Positions 48,949-58,933 are shown, counted from the stretch's first letter. The stretch is DNA of 64,000 bases from Bacteroidota bacterium (GCA_026391075.1 JAPLES010000007.1:30233-94232); one strand, 5' to 3'. Notes: generated from the sequence alone by a model not told the origin. Numbers and translations are program-made.

Positions 48949-49041
48949 ACTTCGAAAATAATAAAAGCCCCTCAAACCCGCCAATGCGTTTTTGTTTTAA
49001 GTTTGACCAATAAATTTTTCACGAAGGAGCGATAAGTATAC

Positions 49042-50508
49042 ATGGGAGTAATACAAAGACAGGGAATAAAAAACACCATTAGTTCTTATGCAGGAATTCT
49101 GCTGGGTTTTGTTTCGCTCATTGTTATTCAGCCGCAGTTTTTAAAGCCCGAAGAAATTGGATTGGCGCGGGTGTTGTTCGCTTTTTCATCGCTCATCTCT
49201 ACGTTTATTCCTATAGGGGTAAACAATCTCACCATTAAATATTTTCCGCATTTCCGAAACCGCGAGAAAAGTCATTACGGCTTTTTTGGTTTCATGCTTT
49301 TGTTTCCGCTGATTGGTTTTTTGGTTTCTACGGTAGGACTGGTAGTGTTTAAGGAATTTATTATTGCGCAATACCGCAGAGAGAGCCCGCTCATTATTGA
49401 TTACTTCAATTACATTTTTCCGTTCAGTTTCTTTCTGGCTTTTGGTTCGGTGATAACTACGTATTTGATTTCGCTTTTTAAAACTACGGTGCCTTCGTAT
49501 TTAAATGATGTGTATTCGCGCGCGGCTTATATTGTTTTGGTGGTAGCGTATTATTTTCATTGGCTTACGCTGCCGCAGTTTATGGGCGGCTACGTAGCGG
49601 TGTATGCACTCCAACTTTTACTGCTCATTATTTACCTCGTAAAAATTGATTCGCCTTCATTAAAAATTGACTGGAGCTTTTTCAAAAAGCAAGGCATGCG
49701 CGAAATGCTCAGTTTCGGTTTGCTGCTTTCGTTTGCCAGTATTGCGGCTATTGGTTTAAAAACACTTGACTCGGTTATGATTGGTAAATTTTTGCCGCTG
49801 AGCTTTGTGGGAATTTATACGATAGCGTCATTTATACCCACCATTATTGAAACACCGCTTAACGCGCTCGACCGAATTGTTACCGCAAAAGTAGCTCATG
49901 CCGTGGTAGAGAATGATATGGACGATGTGAAAGATGTGTACTACAAATCGGTAAAATATCTTTCGCTCATTGGAGGATTGTTGTTTGTAGGTATCAATTG
50001 CAACATCACTTTTCTTTTGGCACTTGTGGGCAAGGCGTATGAGCAGGGCATTGAAGTGGTTTGGATTATTTCTATCGGTTCACTCATAAGCATGTTTGGC
50101 GGAGCCAACACGAGTATCATTTTTTATTCTTCAAAATACTGGCAGGGTGCGTTATTGCTTTTGCTGTTGGTTATAATTACGTTCATCAATAACATGCTGC
50201 TTATTCCAAGGTTTGGTATCAACGGTGCGGCTATGTCAACAGCTATTTCATCGCTGCTTTATACTGCCATTAAGTTCTTCATCGTTCATCGTAAATTTAA
50301 ATTTCAGCCATATACTATTGACACCGTAAAAGTGATAGGGCTTGTGTTGTTGTGTGTGGGTATTAATTTTCTGCTGCCTGTTTTTGATTCAGCTATTTTA
50401 AACATTGCCCTGCGCAGTTCTGTTTTAGGTGGCACTTATTTGTTGCTCACTTATCTGCTTAAGCTTGTTCCCGAGTTTCATAATTATTTGCCTTGGGTTA
50501 AAAAGTAA
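49042..50508 (+). CDS. Polysaccharide biosynthesis protein / flippase (Wzx/MATE-like)
   Basis: MGVIQRQGIKNTISSYAGILLGFVSLIVIQPQFLKPEEIGLARVLFAFSSLIS, multi-TM. Confidence 0.88.
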   Translation: MGVIQRQGIKNTISSYAGILLGFVSLIVIQPQFLKPEEIGLARVLFAFSSLISTFIPIGVNNLTIKYFPHFRNREKSHYGFFGFMLLFPLIGFLVSTVGLVVFKEFIIAQYRRESPLIIDYFNYIFPFSFFLAFGSVITTYLISLFKTTVPSYLNDVYSRAAYIVLVVAYYFHWLTLPQFMGGYVAVYALQLLLLIIYLVKIDSPSLKIDWSFFKKQGMREMLSFGLLLSFASIAAIGLKTLDSVMIGKFLPLSFVGIYTIASFIPTIIETPLNALDRIVTAKVAHAVVENDMDDVKDVYYKSVKYLSLIGGLLFVGINCNITFLLALVGKAYEQGIEVVWIISIGSLISMFGGANTSIIFYSSKYWQGALLLLLLVIITFINNMLLIPRFGINGAAMSTAISSLLYTAIKFFIVHRKFKFQPYTIDTVKVIGLVLLCVGINFLLPVFDSAILNIALRSSVLGGTYLLLTYLLKLVPEFHNYLPWVKK

Positions 50509-50561
50509 ATGTCTTTCTTCCTGCAAATCTTTTCCTATTTTGTTTCTACAATCCTTGCATC

Positions 50562-53189
50562 ATGACAAAACTTGTACTCTTGCTTGCGTTTTTGATTAGC
50601 GCAAACTTACTTCAGGCACAAAAAGAATACGATAAATGGTATTTCGGCAATCAGGCAGCCATTGATTTTTCTTCCGGCACAGCAACACCTTTGCTCAATA
50701 GTTCAATGGATGCCATAGATAATCCTGCGAGCATTTCTGACTCACTGGGCAACCTACTTTTTTACTCCGATGGTATAGAAGTTTACAATCGCAATCATAT
50801 CCTAATGCCAAACGGAAGTGGTTTGCTAGGTAGTCTTTCGGGCGGGCATACTGCAACGGCCGTTCGTAAACCGGGTATTTCCAATCTCTATTACTTATTT
50901 ACCCTCGATGCCTTTGCAAGTTCAAACGGTTTGCGCTATAACATCATTGATATGAATTTGAATGGGGGATTAGGAGATATTGTTTCGGGTCAAAAAAATA
51001 TTGTACTACTCAATCCTGCATCGGAACAAATTGTTCCCGTAGTACACGCTAATGGAAATGATATTTGGATTGTTACTCACCCTTGGAATTCATCTTCATT
51101 TAATTCATACCTAATCACCTGTAGTGGATTGAACACTTCTCCTGTTGTTTCAACAGTGGGAAACTCGCGCAGTGGTTCAACCAATAATGCACCGGGTCAA
51201 ATAAATATAAGCGCGCAAAGCAATCGCATTGCTACTGTTACTTACGGTACAGGAACATTTGAATTGTTTGATTTCAATAACGCAACCGGTGCGCTTTCCA
51301 ATCCATTAAGTTTTTCGGGCTATAACAATCCTTGGTCGGTTGAATTTTCTGCCGATGGCAACAAACTTTATTTGAACGGATGGACGACTCAGTATGTTTA
51401 TCAGTTTGATTTAACTACTTATACGCAAGCCGCAATTTCTGCTTCGCAGATTAATCTTGGAAACGTTACTGGACCGGGTTCGCCATATTTTACAGGCTAT
51501 ATGCAGCGTGGTCCTGATAATAAAATATACATAGCCGTATATCTCGATAGTTATTTAGCCGTAATCAATAATCCAAATGTGGCAGGAGCGGGTTGCAATT
51601 TAGTTGATGATGGATTTGATTTAGGGACTATGTCAAGCAGTGCAGGCTTACCAAATAAAGTGGTAGTAACTCATGGAAGTCTAACACTCACCCTCGGCTC
51701 CGACACTTCCTACTGCGGTAACTTCACTCAAATACTCACTACTGGTAATGAAAACACTTTGTGGAGTACCGGAGTAACTGCCGCACAAATTACGGTGAGC
51801 ACACCAGGTATTTATTGGGCAGCAACTAATAGCAGTTGCGGTAATGCGAGTGATACAATTGTGATTAGTGTAGGTTCACTTCCTGCACTGGTTCAATTAC
51901 CTAACGACACTTCTTACTGTGGAAGTTTTTCGCAAACACTTTCTACAGGTAATGCAAATACACTTTGGAGTACTGGCGCAACGGCTTCGCAAATTACTGT
52001 TACCAGCACAGGAATTTACTGGGCGCAAAACAGCAATGGCTGTGGCACCACGGCTGATACTATTGTCATTAGCACAAGTCCATCCATCAGCATCAACCTT
52101 GGCAACGACACCGCTTTGTGTGTGGGGCATTCGCTTACTTTAAATGCTACTACGCCCACCGCTACTTACCATTGGCAAAATTCTTCTACTAACGCAACAC
52201 TCAACCTAAGTAGTGCGGGTACTTATGCTGTAACTGTTACTACCAGCGCAGGTTGTACCGCAAGCGATGCAATTAATGTAACGCAATACAGTTTATTGCT
52301 CACCGCATCTGCTACAAATGCAGGCTGTGGTTTAAACAACGGCACAGCAATAGTTATTGCTAGCAACGGCAATGCGCCTTATAATTTCAATTGGAGCAAC
52401 AGCATTCAAAACGATAGTTTACAAAATCTTGCACAAGGCAGTTACACCGTAACAGTAATGGATAATGGCGGCTGCTCAGCTACGGCCGGTGTTTTTGTAG
52501 ATACTTCGGGCATTGGCTCCGTACAAATTACAATTAATATTTCAACGCCTATATGCAGTAGCGATAGCGTACACATCTGCGCTCCTTCTGGCTATCAAAA
52601 TTATTTATGGAACACCGGGCAAAGTTCTACTTGCATTTACACATCGCACGCGGGCAACTATTATGTAACCGTTACAGATAACACCAATTGCACTTCTAGT
52701 TCTAATCATTTAGCAGTGCAAGTTTATCCTTTGCCATCGGTTTCTATCAGTGTAAATGGCAATATGCTTACCGCGTTTAATGCTATTTCGTATCAATGGT
52801 TTTTTAACGGCAATCCAATTTCGGGAGCTACTGCAGATACTTTACTGGCTACGCAACAAGGCAACTACACCTTACAAATTACCGACAGCAACGGTTGTAA
52901 TGCCGTGTCGAACATTATTTTCATAAACACCGCCATCAATGATTTTTCGAACAATGCAGAAGTAAGCGTGTTTCCTAATCCTAATCAAAACAGCAGTTGG
53001 CAAATAAACTCAACTGCACTTTGGCTCAATGCCGAAATCAATTTGTTTGATGTAAACGGCTCGGTGGTTTTTAAAAGCATTTTAAAAACTGCAGAAACAA
53101 AAATGGAAACCGATTTGCCGCGGGGTATTTATCTACTCAAAATAATTTCGGGCGAAAAAATTTGTGTGAGGAAATTGGTGAGGTTGTAG
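50562..53189 (+). CDS. T9SS-sorted surface protein with tandem Cys-containing Ig-like repeats
   Basis: WYFGNQAAIDFSSGTATPL...; repeated DTSYCG-F-Q-L-TGN-NTLWSTG-TA-QITV-GIYWA; C-terminal VFPNPNQNSSWQIN...GIYLLKIISGEKICVRKLV. Confidence 0.88.
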   Translation: MTKLVLLLAFLISANLLQAQKEYDKWYFGNQAAIDFSSGTATPLLNSSMDAIDNPASISDSLGNLLFYSDGIEVYNRNHILMPNGSGLLGSLSGGHTATAVRKPGISNLYYLFTLDAFASSNGLRYNIIDMNLNGGLGDIVSGQKNIVLLNPASEQIVPVVHANGNDIWIVTHPWNSSSFNSYLITCSGLNTSPVVSTVGNSRSGSTNNAPGQINISAQSNRIATVTYGTGTFELFDFNNATGALSNPLSFSGYNNPWSVEFSADGNKLYLNGWTTQYVYQFDLTTYTQAAISASQINLGNVTGPGSPYFTGYMQRGPDNKIYIAVYLDSYLAVINNPNVAGAGCNLVDDGFDLGTMSSSAGLPNKVVVTHGSLTLTLGSDTSYCGNFTQILTTGNENTLWSTGVTAAQITVSTPGIYWAATNSSCGNASDTIVISVGSLPALVQLPNDTSYCGSFSQTLSTGNANTLWSTGATASQITVTSTGIYWAQNSNGCGTTADTIVISTSPSISINLGNDTALCVGHSLTLNATTPTATYHWQNSSTNATLNLSSAGTYAVTVTTSAGCTASDAINVTQYSLLLTASATNAGCGLNNGTAIVIASNGNAPYNFNWSNSIQNDSLQNLAQGSYTVTVMDNGGCSATAGVFVDTSGIGSVQITINISTPICSSDSVHICAPSGYQNYLWNTGQSSTCIYTSHAGNYYVTVTDNTNCTSSSNHLAVQVYPLPSVSISVNGNMLTAFNAISYQWFFNGNPISGATADTLLATQQGNYTLQITDSNGCNAVSNIIFINTAINDFSNNAEVSVFPNPNQNSSWQINSTALWLNAEINLFDVNGSVVFKSILKTAETKMETDLPRGIYLLKIISGEKICVRKLVRL

Positions 53190-53228
53190 GTTTATACCTT
53201 TACAAAAAGGTTGTTAGTTTTGGTAAGC

Positions 53229-53519
53229 ATGAAATGCACGACTATAAAATATACTAATCATGCCATCGAATACATGGCCAAGAGAGGAATAGTTGAAGAA
53301 GAAGCGGAGAAAGTAATACGCGAAGGGATGGTGATAGAAGAATATGTAAACGATAAACCTTTTCCCAGCAAACTAATACTTTCGTTTATTGATAAAAGGC
53401 CTATACATTTGGTTTTAGCTTATGATGAAGAAACAGCTACCTGTTTTGTAATAACCGCTTACGAACCCAATCTTGAAAAATTTGAAATTGATTTTAAAAC
53501 ACGAAAAAAGAAACCATGA
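53229..53519 (+). CDS. DUF4258-like protein, candidate toxin
   Basis: YTNHAIEYMAKRGIVEEEAEKVIREG...; overlaps YgiT-type zinc finger gene. Confidence 0.75.
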   Translation: MKCTTIKYTNHAIEYMAKRGIVEEEAEKVIREGMVIEEYVNDKPFPSKLILSFIDKRPIHLVLAYDEETATCFVITAYEPNLEKFEIDFKTRKKKP

Positions 53520-53743
53520 CCTGTTTCATCTGCAAATCCGGAAGCTACATTCCTGGTAAAGTCACTGTTAAATTAGAACGCGACTCGGCTATTGTTCTTA
53601 TAAAAGAAGTGCCAGCAGAAGTGTGCGATACTTGCGCCAACTATTTGCTTAGTCAGCAAACCAGTAAAACAGTTTTAGCTATTGCCAAACAAAGATTTGA
53701 TAGCGGTACCGAACTGGAAGTAATAAAGCTATTGGCGGCATAA
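53516..53743 (+). CDS. YgiT-type zinc finger protein (MqsA-like N-terminal antitoxin)
   Basis: CFICKSG...VCDTCANYLLSQQTSKTVLAIAKQ, CxxC/CxxC. Confidence 0.8.
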   Translation: MTCFICKSGSYIPGKVTVKLERDSAIVLIKEVPAEVCDTCANYLLSQQTSKTVLAIAKQRFDSGTELEVIKLLAA

Positions 53744-53816
53744 ACCTTAACACCATTCCATTTGAAATCAAAAAATGCAACATGGCTTATTCCTTTGAAA
53801 AACTAAACCCCTTCTC

Positions 53817-55031
53817 ATGAAAAAACTTTTCACGCTTGTGCTCATCATTTCTGCACTCCACAACTTTGCACAAATTCCTCAGAGCTTCAACTATCAGGCA
53901 GTGGCGCGAAATGCAAGTGGAGTAATTTTATCAGGTCAAAATATTTCTGTCAAATTCACCATACTCGATGGTTTCCCTGGGGGAAGTTTGGTTTACATGG
54001 AAACGCATTCAAGCCTTCTCACCAATGCCTTCGGATTGTTCACCACACAAGTAGGTACTGGCACTGTTATCATTGGAACATTCGGCAGCATTAATTGGGC
54101 TACCGGTCATAAATATTTGAAAGTAGAATTCGATCCTAACAATGGAACAAACTATACCGACATGGGCACCACACAATTACTGAGCGTGCCTTTTGCTTTG
54201 TATGCAGTAACCAGTAGCAATGGACCCGTTGGTGCAACGGGAGTAACAGGACCAAGCGGTGATACCGGTTTAACAGGTTCTACGGGCGCAACAGGTGCGC
54301 AAGGAGTTCCCGGCAACGGAACAGTAAATGGCACTTTAAATTATGTTTCAAAATTTACACCCGATAGCACTACGCTCGGCAACTCGCAAATTTTTGATGA
54401 CGGCATTAACGTGGGCATAGGCACGGTTACACCGCATGTGAAGCTGAGTGTAAACGGAAGCGCGCTTGTAAAAACGCTAACCACAAGCGATGCCGATTTT
54501 GCTGGCGATGTAAACGAGTGCGACAATTGCTACAATAATGTTGTGTTCACCGACTTCACCACCGCCATGACCGGTCTCAGCATTCGTTGTACCGATTATT
54601 TTGAAGGCAGCATAAACATGAACGGAGCCAAACTGCCCGAACTGTTACAGAACGTGGCAGATTGGTACGGTGCTAACGGTCTCACTACTGCCGGCAGCGC
54701 TACTAATACGCAAGATGTTGGAGTTGACAACGCAACACACTCCTGTAACTGTCCTGATAATTATGTAGCCACGGGAATTGAAATTTATGCATCAGACAGA
54801 TTAGATGGAAGAATGAAATTACGTTGCGCGCCTTTAAAAACCGGACTTGTAACTACTAATACTGGAATTGGATTGCGAAGCGCTTTTAATATTCCTTACG
54901 ACAACGTTGACAACACGCGTTTCATGGGTATTTGTCCATTGGGCATGTATGTAAAAGGCATTTCAATGTATGCCGCCAGTAAATTAGATAACCAATTGTG
55001 TGTTTACTGCACGGGAGTTCGAGAAAATTAA
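53817..55031 (+). CDS. Secreted collagen-like (GXY) repeat protein with Cys-rich C-terminal region
   Basis: GPVGATGVTGPSGDTGLTGSTGATGAQGVPG; signal peptide. Confidence 0.8.
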   Translation: MKKLFTLVLIISALHNFAQIPQSFNYQAVARNASGVILSGQNISVKFTILDGFPGGSLVYMETHSSLLTNAFGLFTTQVGTGTVIIGTFGSINWATGHKYLKVEFDPNNGTNYTDMGTTQLLSVPFALYAVTSSNGPVGATGVTGPSGDTGLTGSTGATGAQGVPGNGTVNGTLNYVSKFTPDSTTLGNSQIFDDGINVGIGTVTPHVKLSVNGSALVKTLTTSDADFAGDVNECDNCYNNVVFTDFTTAMTGLSIRCTDYFEGSINMNGAKLPELLQNVADWYGANGLTTAGSATNTQDVGVDNATHSCNCPDNYVATGIEIYASDRLDGRMKLRCAPLKTGLVTTNTGIGLRSAFNIPYDNVDNTRFMGICPLGMYVKGISMYAASKLDNQLCVYCTGVREN

Positions 55032-55078
55032 AATCATTAGGCAGTTACCCGATGCTACGCAATTAACCACGCCATCGG

Positions 55079-55147
55079 GTCGCGCTATCCGTTACAAGTC
55101 CTCTCCGCCTTTGGCGTATGCGGGCTTTCCACTTCTATCGCTAACCG
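55079..55147. repeat. Composite repeat copy 2 (see 14246-14306)
   Basis: gtcgcgctatccgttacaagtcctc[tccgcctttggcg]tatgcgggctttccacttctatcgctaacc. Confidence 0.75.
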
Positions 55148-55234
55148 GCTTCGAGTTTTAGTTTTGTTTTAAGCGGTAGTAAAAAAACAGCCGCGCATCT
55201 ATCAACGTAAAAAGGTTTTTCTTGCGTAGTAAAT

Positions 55235-55268
55235 AAAAAAGCGCTCTGAAAAAATCAGAACGCTTTTT
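55235..55268. terminator. Terminator hairpin between convergent genes
   Basis: aaaaaagcgctctgaaaaaatcagaacgcttttt. Confidence 0.75.
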
Positions 55269-55320
55269 GCATTTGTATTCAAGTCTCCTTTTGTTTCACC
55301 CCGTTTTTGCGGGAAGGGTT

Positions 55321-56160
55321 TTATTTAGCAGCGCCTCTTTCCACTCTCTTGAAAGAAGTAACGGTCAATCCACTTTCCGCTCCACCCAAAACCTGTGCAA
55401 CAGTTTTGCTCCCGTCTTTTACAAATGGCTGTGTAAGCAAAGTATTTTCTTTGATGTAAGAGTTCACAGCGTTCTCAGCTATTTTATCTAAAATATTTTC
55501 AGGTTTGCCTGAAGCTGCTGCCTTCTCACGTGCAATTCCTTTTTCTCTTGCCAATACTTCAGCAGAAACTCCTGCCGCATCAACTGCCAATGGATTCATT
55601 GCAGCTATCTGCATAGCCACATCCTTTCCTACAGTAGAAACAGCTTCGTTTAAACCTTTGTTTAGCGCTACTAACACACCAATTTTATTTCCCATGTGGT
55701 TATAGGCTACTACGCTTTCGCCTTCAACTGTTTCGTAAGCCGATACATTGATCAACTCACCAATTGCCGAAACTTTTTCTTGTACCTGAGCCTTTACGGT
55801 CGAGCCGTTTAGATCTAACTCCAACAAGGCGTCTAGGCTGGCAGGATTTTGTGCTAATGCTAAATCTGCAATATCTGTAGCAAACTTTACGAAGGTTTCG
55901 TTCTTGCCTACAAAATCCGATTCGCATGAAAGATATACTGCTACACCTTTTTTGTTATCGGCACTTGTTTTTGCAATCACCACACCTTCAGCTGCTGCAC
56001 GACCTGCGCGAAGCTCCGCTACTTTAGCTCCTTTCTTTCTTAAAAAATCTATCGCGGCTTGCACATCACCGTTTGCTTCGGTCAATGCTTTTTTGCAATC
56101 CATTAAACCTGCACCGGTCAGGTTTCTTAATTCGTTTACTTGTGCTGCTGTTACTGCCAT
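55321..56160 (-). CDS. tsf: Translation elongation factor Ts
   Basis: MAVTAAQVNELRNLTGAGLMDCKKALTEANGDVQAAIDFLRKKG. Confidence 0.96.
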   Translation of the reverse strand: MAVTAAQVNELRNLTGAGLMDCKKALTEANGDVQAAIDFLRKKGAKVAELRAGRAAAEGVVIAKTSADNKKGVAVYLSCESDFVGKNETFVKFATDIADLALAQNPASLDALLELDLNGSTVKAQVQEKVSAIGELINVSAYETVEGESVVAYNHMGNKIGVLVALNKGLNEAVSTVGKDVAMQIAAMNPLAVDAAGVSAEVLAREKGIAREKAAASGKPENILDKIAENAVNSYIKENTLLTQPFVKDGSKTVAQVLGGAESGLTVTSFKRVERGAAK

Positions 56161-56234
56161 TGTATTGATTATTTTTTGTTGATTATTGATTATGTCCATT
56201 GTCTAAAATCTATTGTCCGCTGTCTTTTCAAAAT

Positions 56235-56266
56235 GAAGCAGCCAAGTCAATTAACCTGGCTGCTTC
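56235..56266 (-). terminator. Hairpin between rpsB and tsf
   Basis: gaagcagccaagtcaattaacctggctgcttc. Confidence 0.5.
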
Positions 56267-56278
56267 TGTATATCATTT

Positions 56279-56310
56279 CCGAATTTTCAAATTCTCGAAT
56301 TTCCGAATTA
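56279..56310. repeat. Solo 4 x 8-bp word array (solo 2), overlapping the rpsB stop codon
   Basis: ccgaattt-tcaaattc-tcgaattt-ccgaatta. Confidence 0.65.
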
Positions 56311-57222
56311 GAACTTCTTTGGTCCACCGGTTCCGGCTCCTGTTCTAGGTCTGTTTCCACCGCCCGAACCACCGCGGGTGTTACCACCACCACCTGTTCC
56401 GCCTGTACGTTTCTTCAAAGGAGGACGACCTTTATCGTCTTTCTTACCCTTGTCCTGTGTTTCTTCATCATCAAAACGCTGTCTTTCGCTAAATTCTTCT
56501 TCGCCTTCAACACCGTCAACACCTTCTTGCGAAGCTGAACGTTCAGCTAAACCTTCGGCAATTGCATCGGCAATGTAATTAGTCAAAATAGCAATTGATT
56601 TGGCTGCATCATCGTTTCCGGGAATAGCGAAATCAACTTTAGTAGGGTCGCTATTGGTATCTACAATACCAAAGGTGTTGATGTTTAAGCGCTGTGCTTC
56701 TTTCAAAGCAATGTTCTCATGCATAATGTCTACCAAGAACAAAGCAGCAGGCACACGGTTCATGTTTGCCACACCACCCAACACTTTTTCCATTTTATCT
56801 TTCTCGCGGCTCAGCACCAATTTCTCTTTCTTAGTTACACTCTCAAGCGTTCCGTCTTCCAGCCTTTTTTCAATGCTTTGCATTTTCTTAATACTCTTAC
56901 GAATCGTGGTAAAGTTAGTCAACATTCCACCCAACCATCTCTCAGTTACGAAAGGCATGCCTGTGCGTTTTGCTGCTTCTTTTACTACTTCTTTCGCTTG
57001 TTTTTTAGTAGCCACAAACATTATTTTGCGTCCGCTGCGTGCAATAGCTTTTGCGGCTTGCGCTGCTTCTTCTAATTTTTCAGCCGTGCGGTTTAAATCA
57101 ATAATGTGAATACCTTTCTTTTCACCAAAGATGAAAGGCAACATTTTAGGATTCCACTTTCTGCGCAGGTGACCAAAGTGAACCTGTGCGTCTAACAGTG
57201 CTTTATGTTCTATTTTTTCCAT
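56308..57222 (-). CDS. rpsB: 30S ribosomal protein S2 with long low-complexity C-terminal tail
   Basis: ALLDAQVHFGHLRRKWNPKMLPFIFGEKKGIHIIDL...; tail GNTRGGSGGGNRPRTGAGTGGPKKF. Confidence 0.96.
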   Translation of the reverse strand: MEKIEHKALLDAQVHFGHLRRKWNPKMLPFIFGEKKGIHIIDLNRTAEKLEEAAQAAKAIARSGRKIMFVATKKQAKEVVKEAAKRTGMPFVTERWLGGMLTNFTTIRKSIKKMQSIEKRLEDGTLESVTKKEKLVLSREKDKMEKVLGGVANMNRVPAALFLVDIMHENIALKEAQRLNINTFGIVDTNSDPTKVDFAIPGNDDAAKSIAILTNYIADAIAEGLAERSASQEGVDGVEGEEEFSERQRFDDEETQDKGKKDDKGRPPLKKRTGGTGGGGNTRGGSGGGNRPRTGAGTGGPKKF

Positions 57223-57253
57223 GTTCTTTTTCTTGATTGTGTTCAACAAATGA

Positions 57254-57637
57254 TTAACGCTTACTGAATTGTTCCTGTTTACGAGCCTTGCGCAAACCTG
57301 TCTTTTTACGCTCCACTTTGCGGGCATCTCTGCGTAACAGTTTTGCCTTTTTCAATGGAGGTCTTTTTTCAGGATTGTCAACAATAAGCGCACGGGCTAC
57401 AGCTAATGAAATAGCTTCTGCCTGTCCTTTAATTCCACCGCCAAACACGTTGATAGATACATCGTATTTACCTTCGCTTTCGCTGGTTTTAAAAGGGGCT
57501 TCCACTTTATTTTGCAAATAAGTGAGCGGAAAAAAATCTTTGTAGTCTTTTCCGTTGATGGTAATAGTTCCGTTGCCGGCTGTCATTGTAGCGCGGGCAA
57601 CCGATGCTTTTCTTCTTCCTACAGTTACTTTATTCAT
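57254..57637 (-). CDS. rpsI: 30S ribosomal protein S9
   Basis: VGRRKASVARATMTAGNGTITINGKDY...GLRKARKQEQFSKR. Confidence 0.97.
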   Translation of the reverse strand: MNKVTVGRRKASVARATMTAGNGTITINGKDYKDFFPLTYLQNKVEAPFKTSESEGKYDVSINVFGGGIKGQAEAISLAVARALIVDNPEKRPPLKKAKLLRRDARKVERKKTGLRKARKQEQFSKR

Positions 57638-57640
57638 AAT

Positions 57641-58078
57641 TTATAAAGCTTTAGGTTTTTGTGCTGAATGCGGATGCTCGGCACCTTCGTAAACAAATAA
57701 TTTCTTGAACAATTTATCGCCCAATGAACTTTTTGGAAGCATTCCTTTTACAGCATGCTCAATCAGCTTGTTTGGGTTCTTGTCAATAACCTGTTGTGGA
57801 GTAGCAAAACGCTGCCCGCCAGGGTATCCTGTAAAATGAACCAACGGACGGTCGGTCATTTTCTTTCCGGTCATTTTTACTTTTGCCGAGTTAATAACGA
57901 TAACATAATCGCCATTGTCGTTGTTTGGAGTGAAAGTAGCTTTGTGTTTACCGCGTAATACCGATGCTATTCTCGAAGTCATTCTGCCAAGAGTTGCTCC
58001 GTCTGCATCTACGATAAACCATTCGCGTTTCAAATCTTTTTCAGCCACAGTGCGTGTGCTATAACTGCGTGATTTCAT
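57641..58078 (-). CDS. rplM: 50S ribosomal protein L13
   Basis: REWFIVDADGATLGRMTSRIASVLRGKHKATFTP. Confidence 0.97.
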   Translation of the reverse strand: MKSRSYSTRTVAEKDLKREWFIVDADGATLGRMTSRIASVLRGKHKATFTPNNDNGDYVIVINSAKVKMTGKKMTDRPLVHFTGYPGGQRFATPQQVIDKNPNKLIEHAVKGMLPKSSLGDKLFKKLFVYEGAEHPHSAQKPKAL

Positions 58079-58393
58079 TGTTGAATAGTTTAATTTTAAT
58101 GATTACCTTTTTTAAAAGGGAGCGCAAAAGTAAAATCGGCATTCAGGTTTCCAAACATTTTGCCACATAAATTTTCGAGCACCCTTGTAATACGCTGGAA
58201 AACAGGTGAACAAAAGTATTCCTTTAAAAATGCTTGGTGATTAAATGACAATAAAATGCATTAAGAATGATAACCGATAATATGATCACGAATAGCTGCA
58301 ACGACAAATTCCCAAATTTCTGCTTTTCTTACTTATTAACTTTGTATTTGTAATTCCATTTCTACATTTTTTCCAACTAAAAAATAAACAATT

Positions 58394-58933
58394 ATGAAAA
58401 ACGTATTGCTCACAATCTCCATCCTCGTTATGGCTTCGTCTTTAGTATCTGCTCAGGTACCTGAATTTAAAAACACAATTATGGTTGTAAAGTCTGATGG
58501 AACTTTAGACAAAACCGAAAAACAAACTGCTACTTTGAAAAACAAAGGTGGAAACAGAGGTGGCGGATGGGGCTACAGTTTCGGTGCTTCTGGTGATATG
58601 GAATATATCACATTACAAGGTTTAAAATCACCTGTTCGCTTAGCTTCAGGTACCACGTTTATTGTAAAACTAACCGATGCAGAAACCGATCCTGAATCAG
58701 CTTTCTACTTAACCGAAGTAGTTGTTGCTAAAAACACACGTGAAATTTATACTAAGAAAGATTCTGGTCGTTCCGTAAAAGAAAAGTAGGTGAAACTTAC
58801 TTACGAAAAAGTTGAACCAGGTGTTTATAAAATTAAAACTGATGCTTTGAAACCGGCAACTGAATATGGTTTTGTTCCGGTTGGTCAAGCTGCAAAAGGA
58901 GAATCTATCGTTTTCCTTTTTGGAACTAACTAA
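58394..58933 (+). pseudogene. Secreted hypothetical protein interrupted by in-frame TAG at 58787-58789
   Basis: MKNVLLTISILVMASSLVSAQVPEFKN...SGRSVKEK*VKLTYEKVEPGVYKIKTDALKPATEYGFVPVGQAAKGESIVFLFGTN*, same frame throughout. Confidence 0.65.

Noticed and set aside
48237-58933. Stop-codon reassignment to explain the two in-frame stops
   Set aside because: TAA, TAG and TGA all end clearly conserved proteins in this window; sporadic nonsense mutation or sequence error is simpler.
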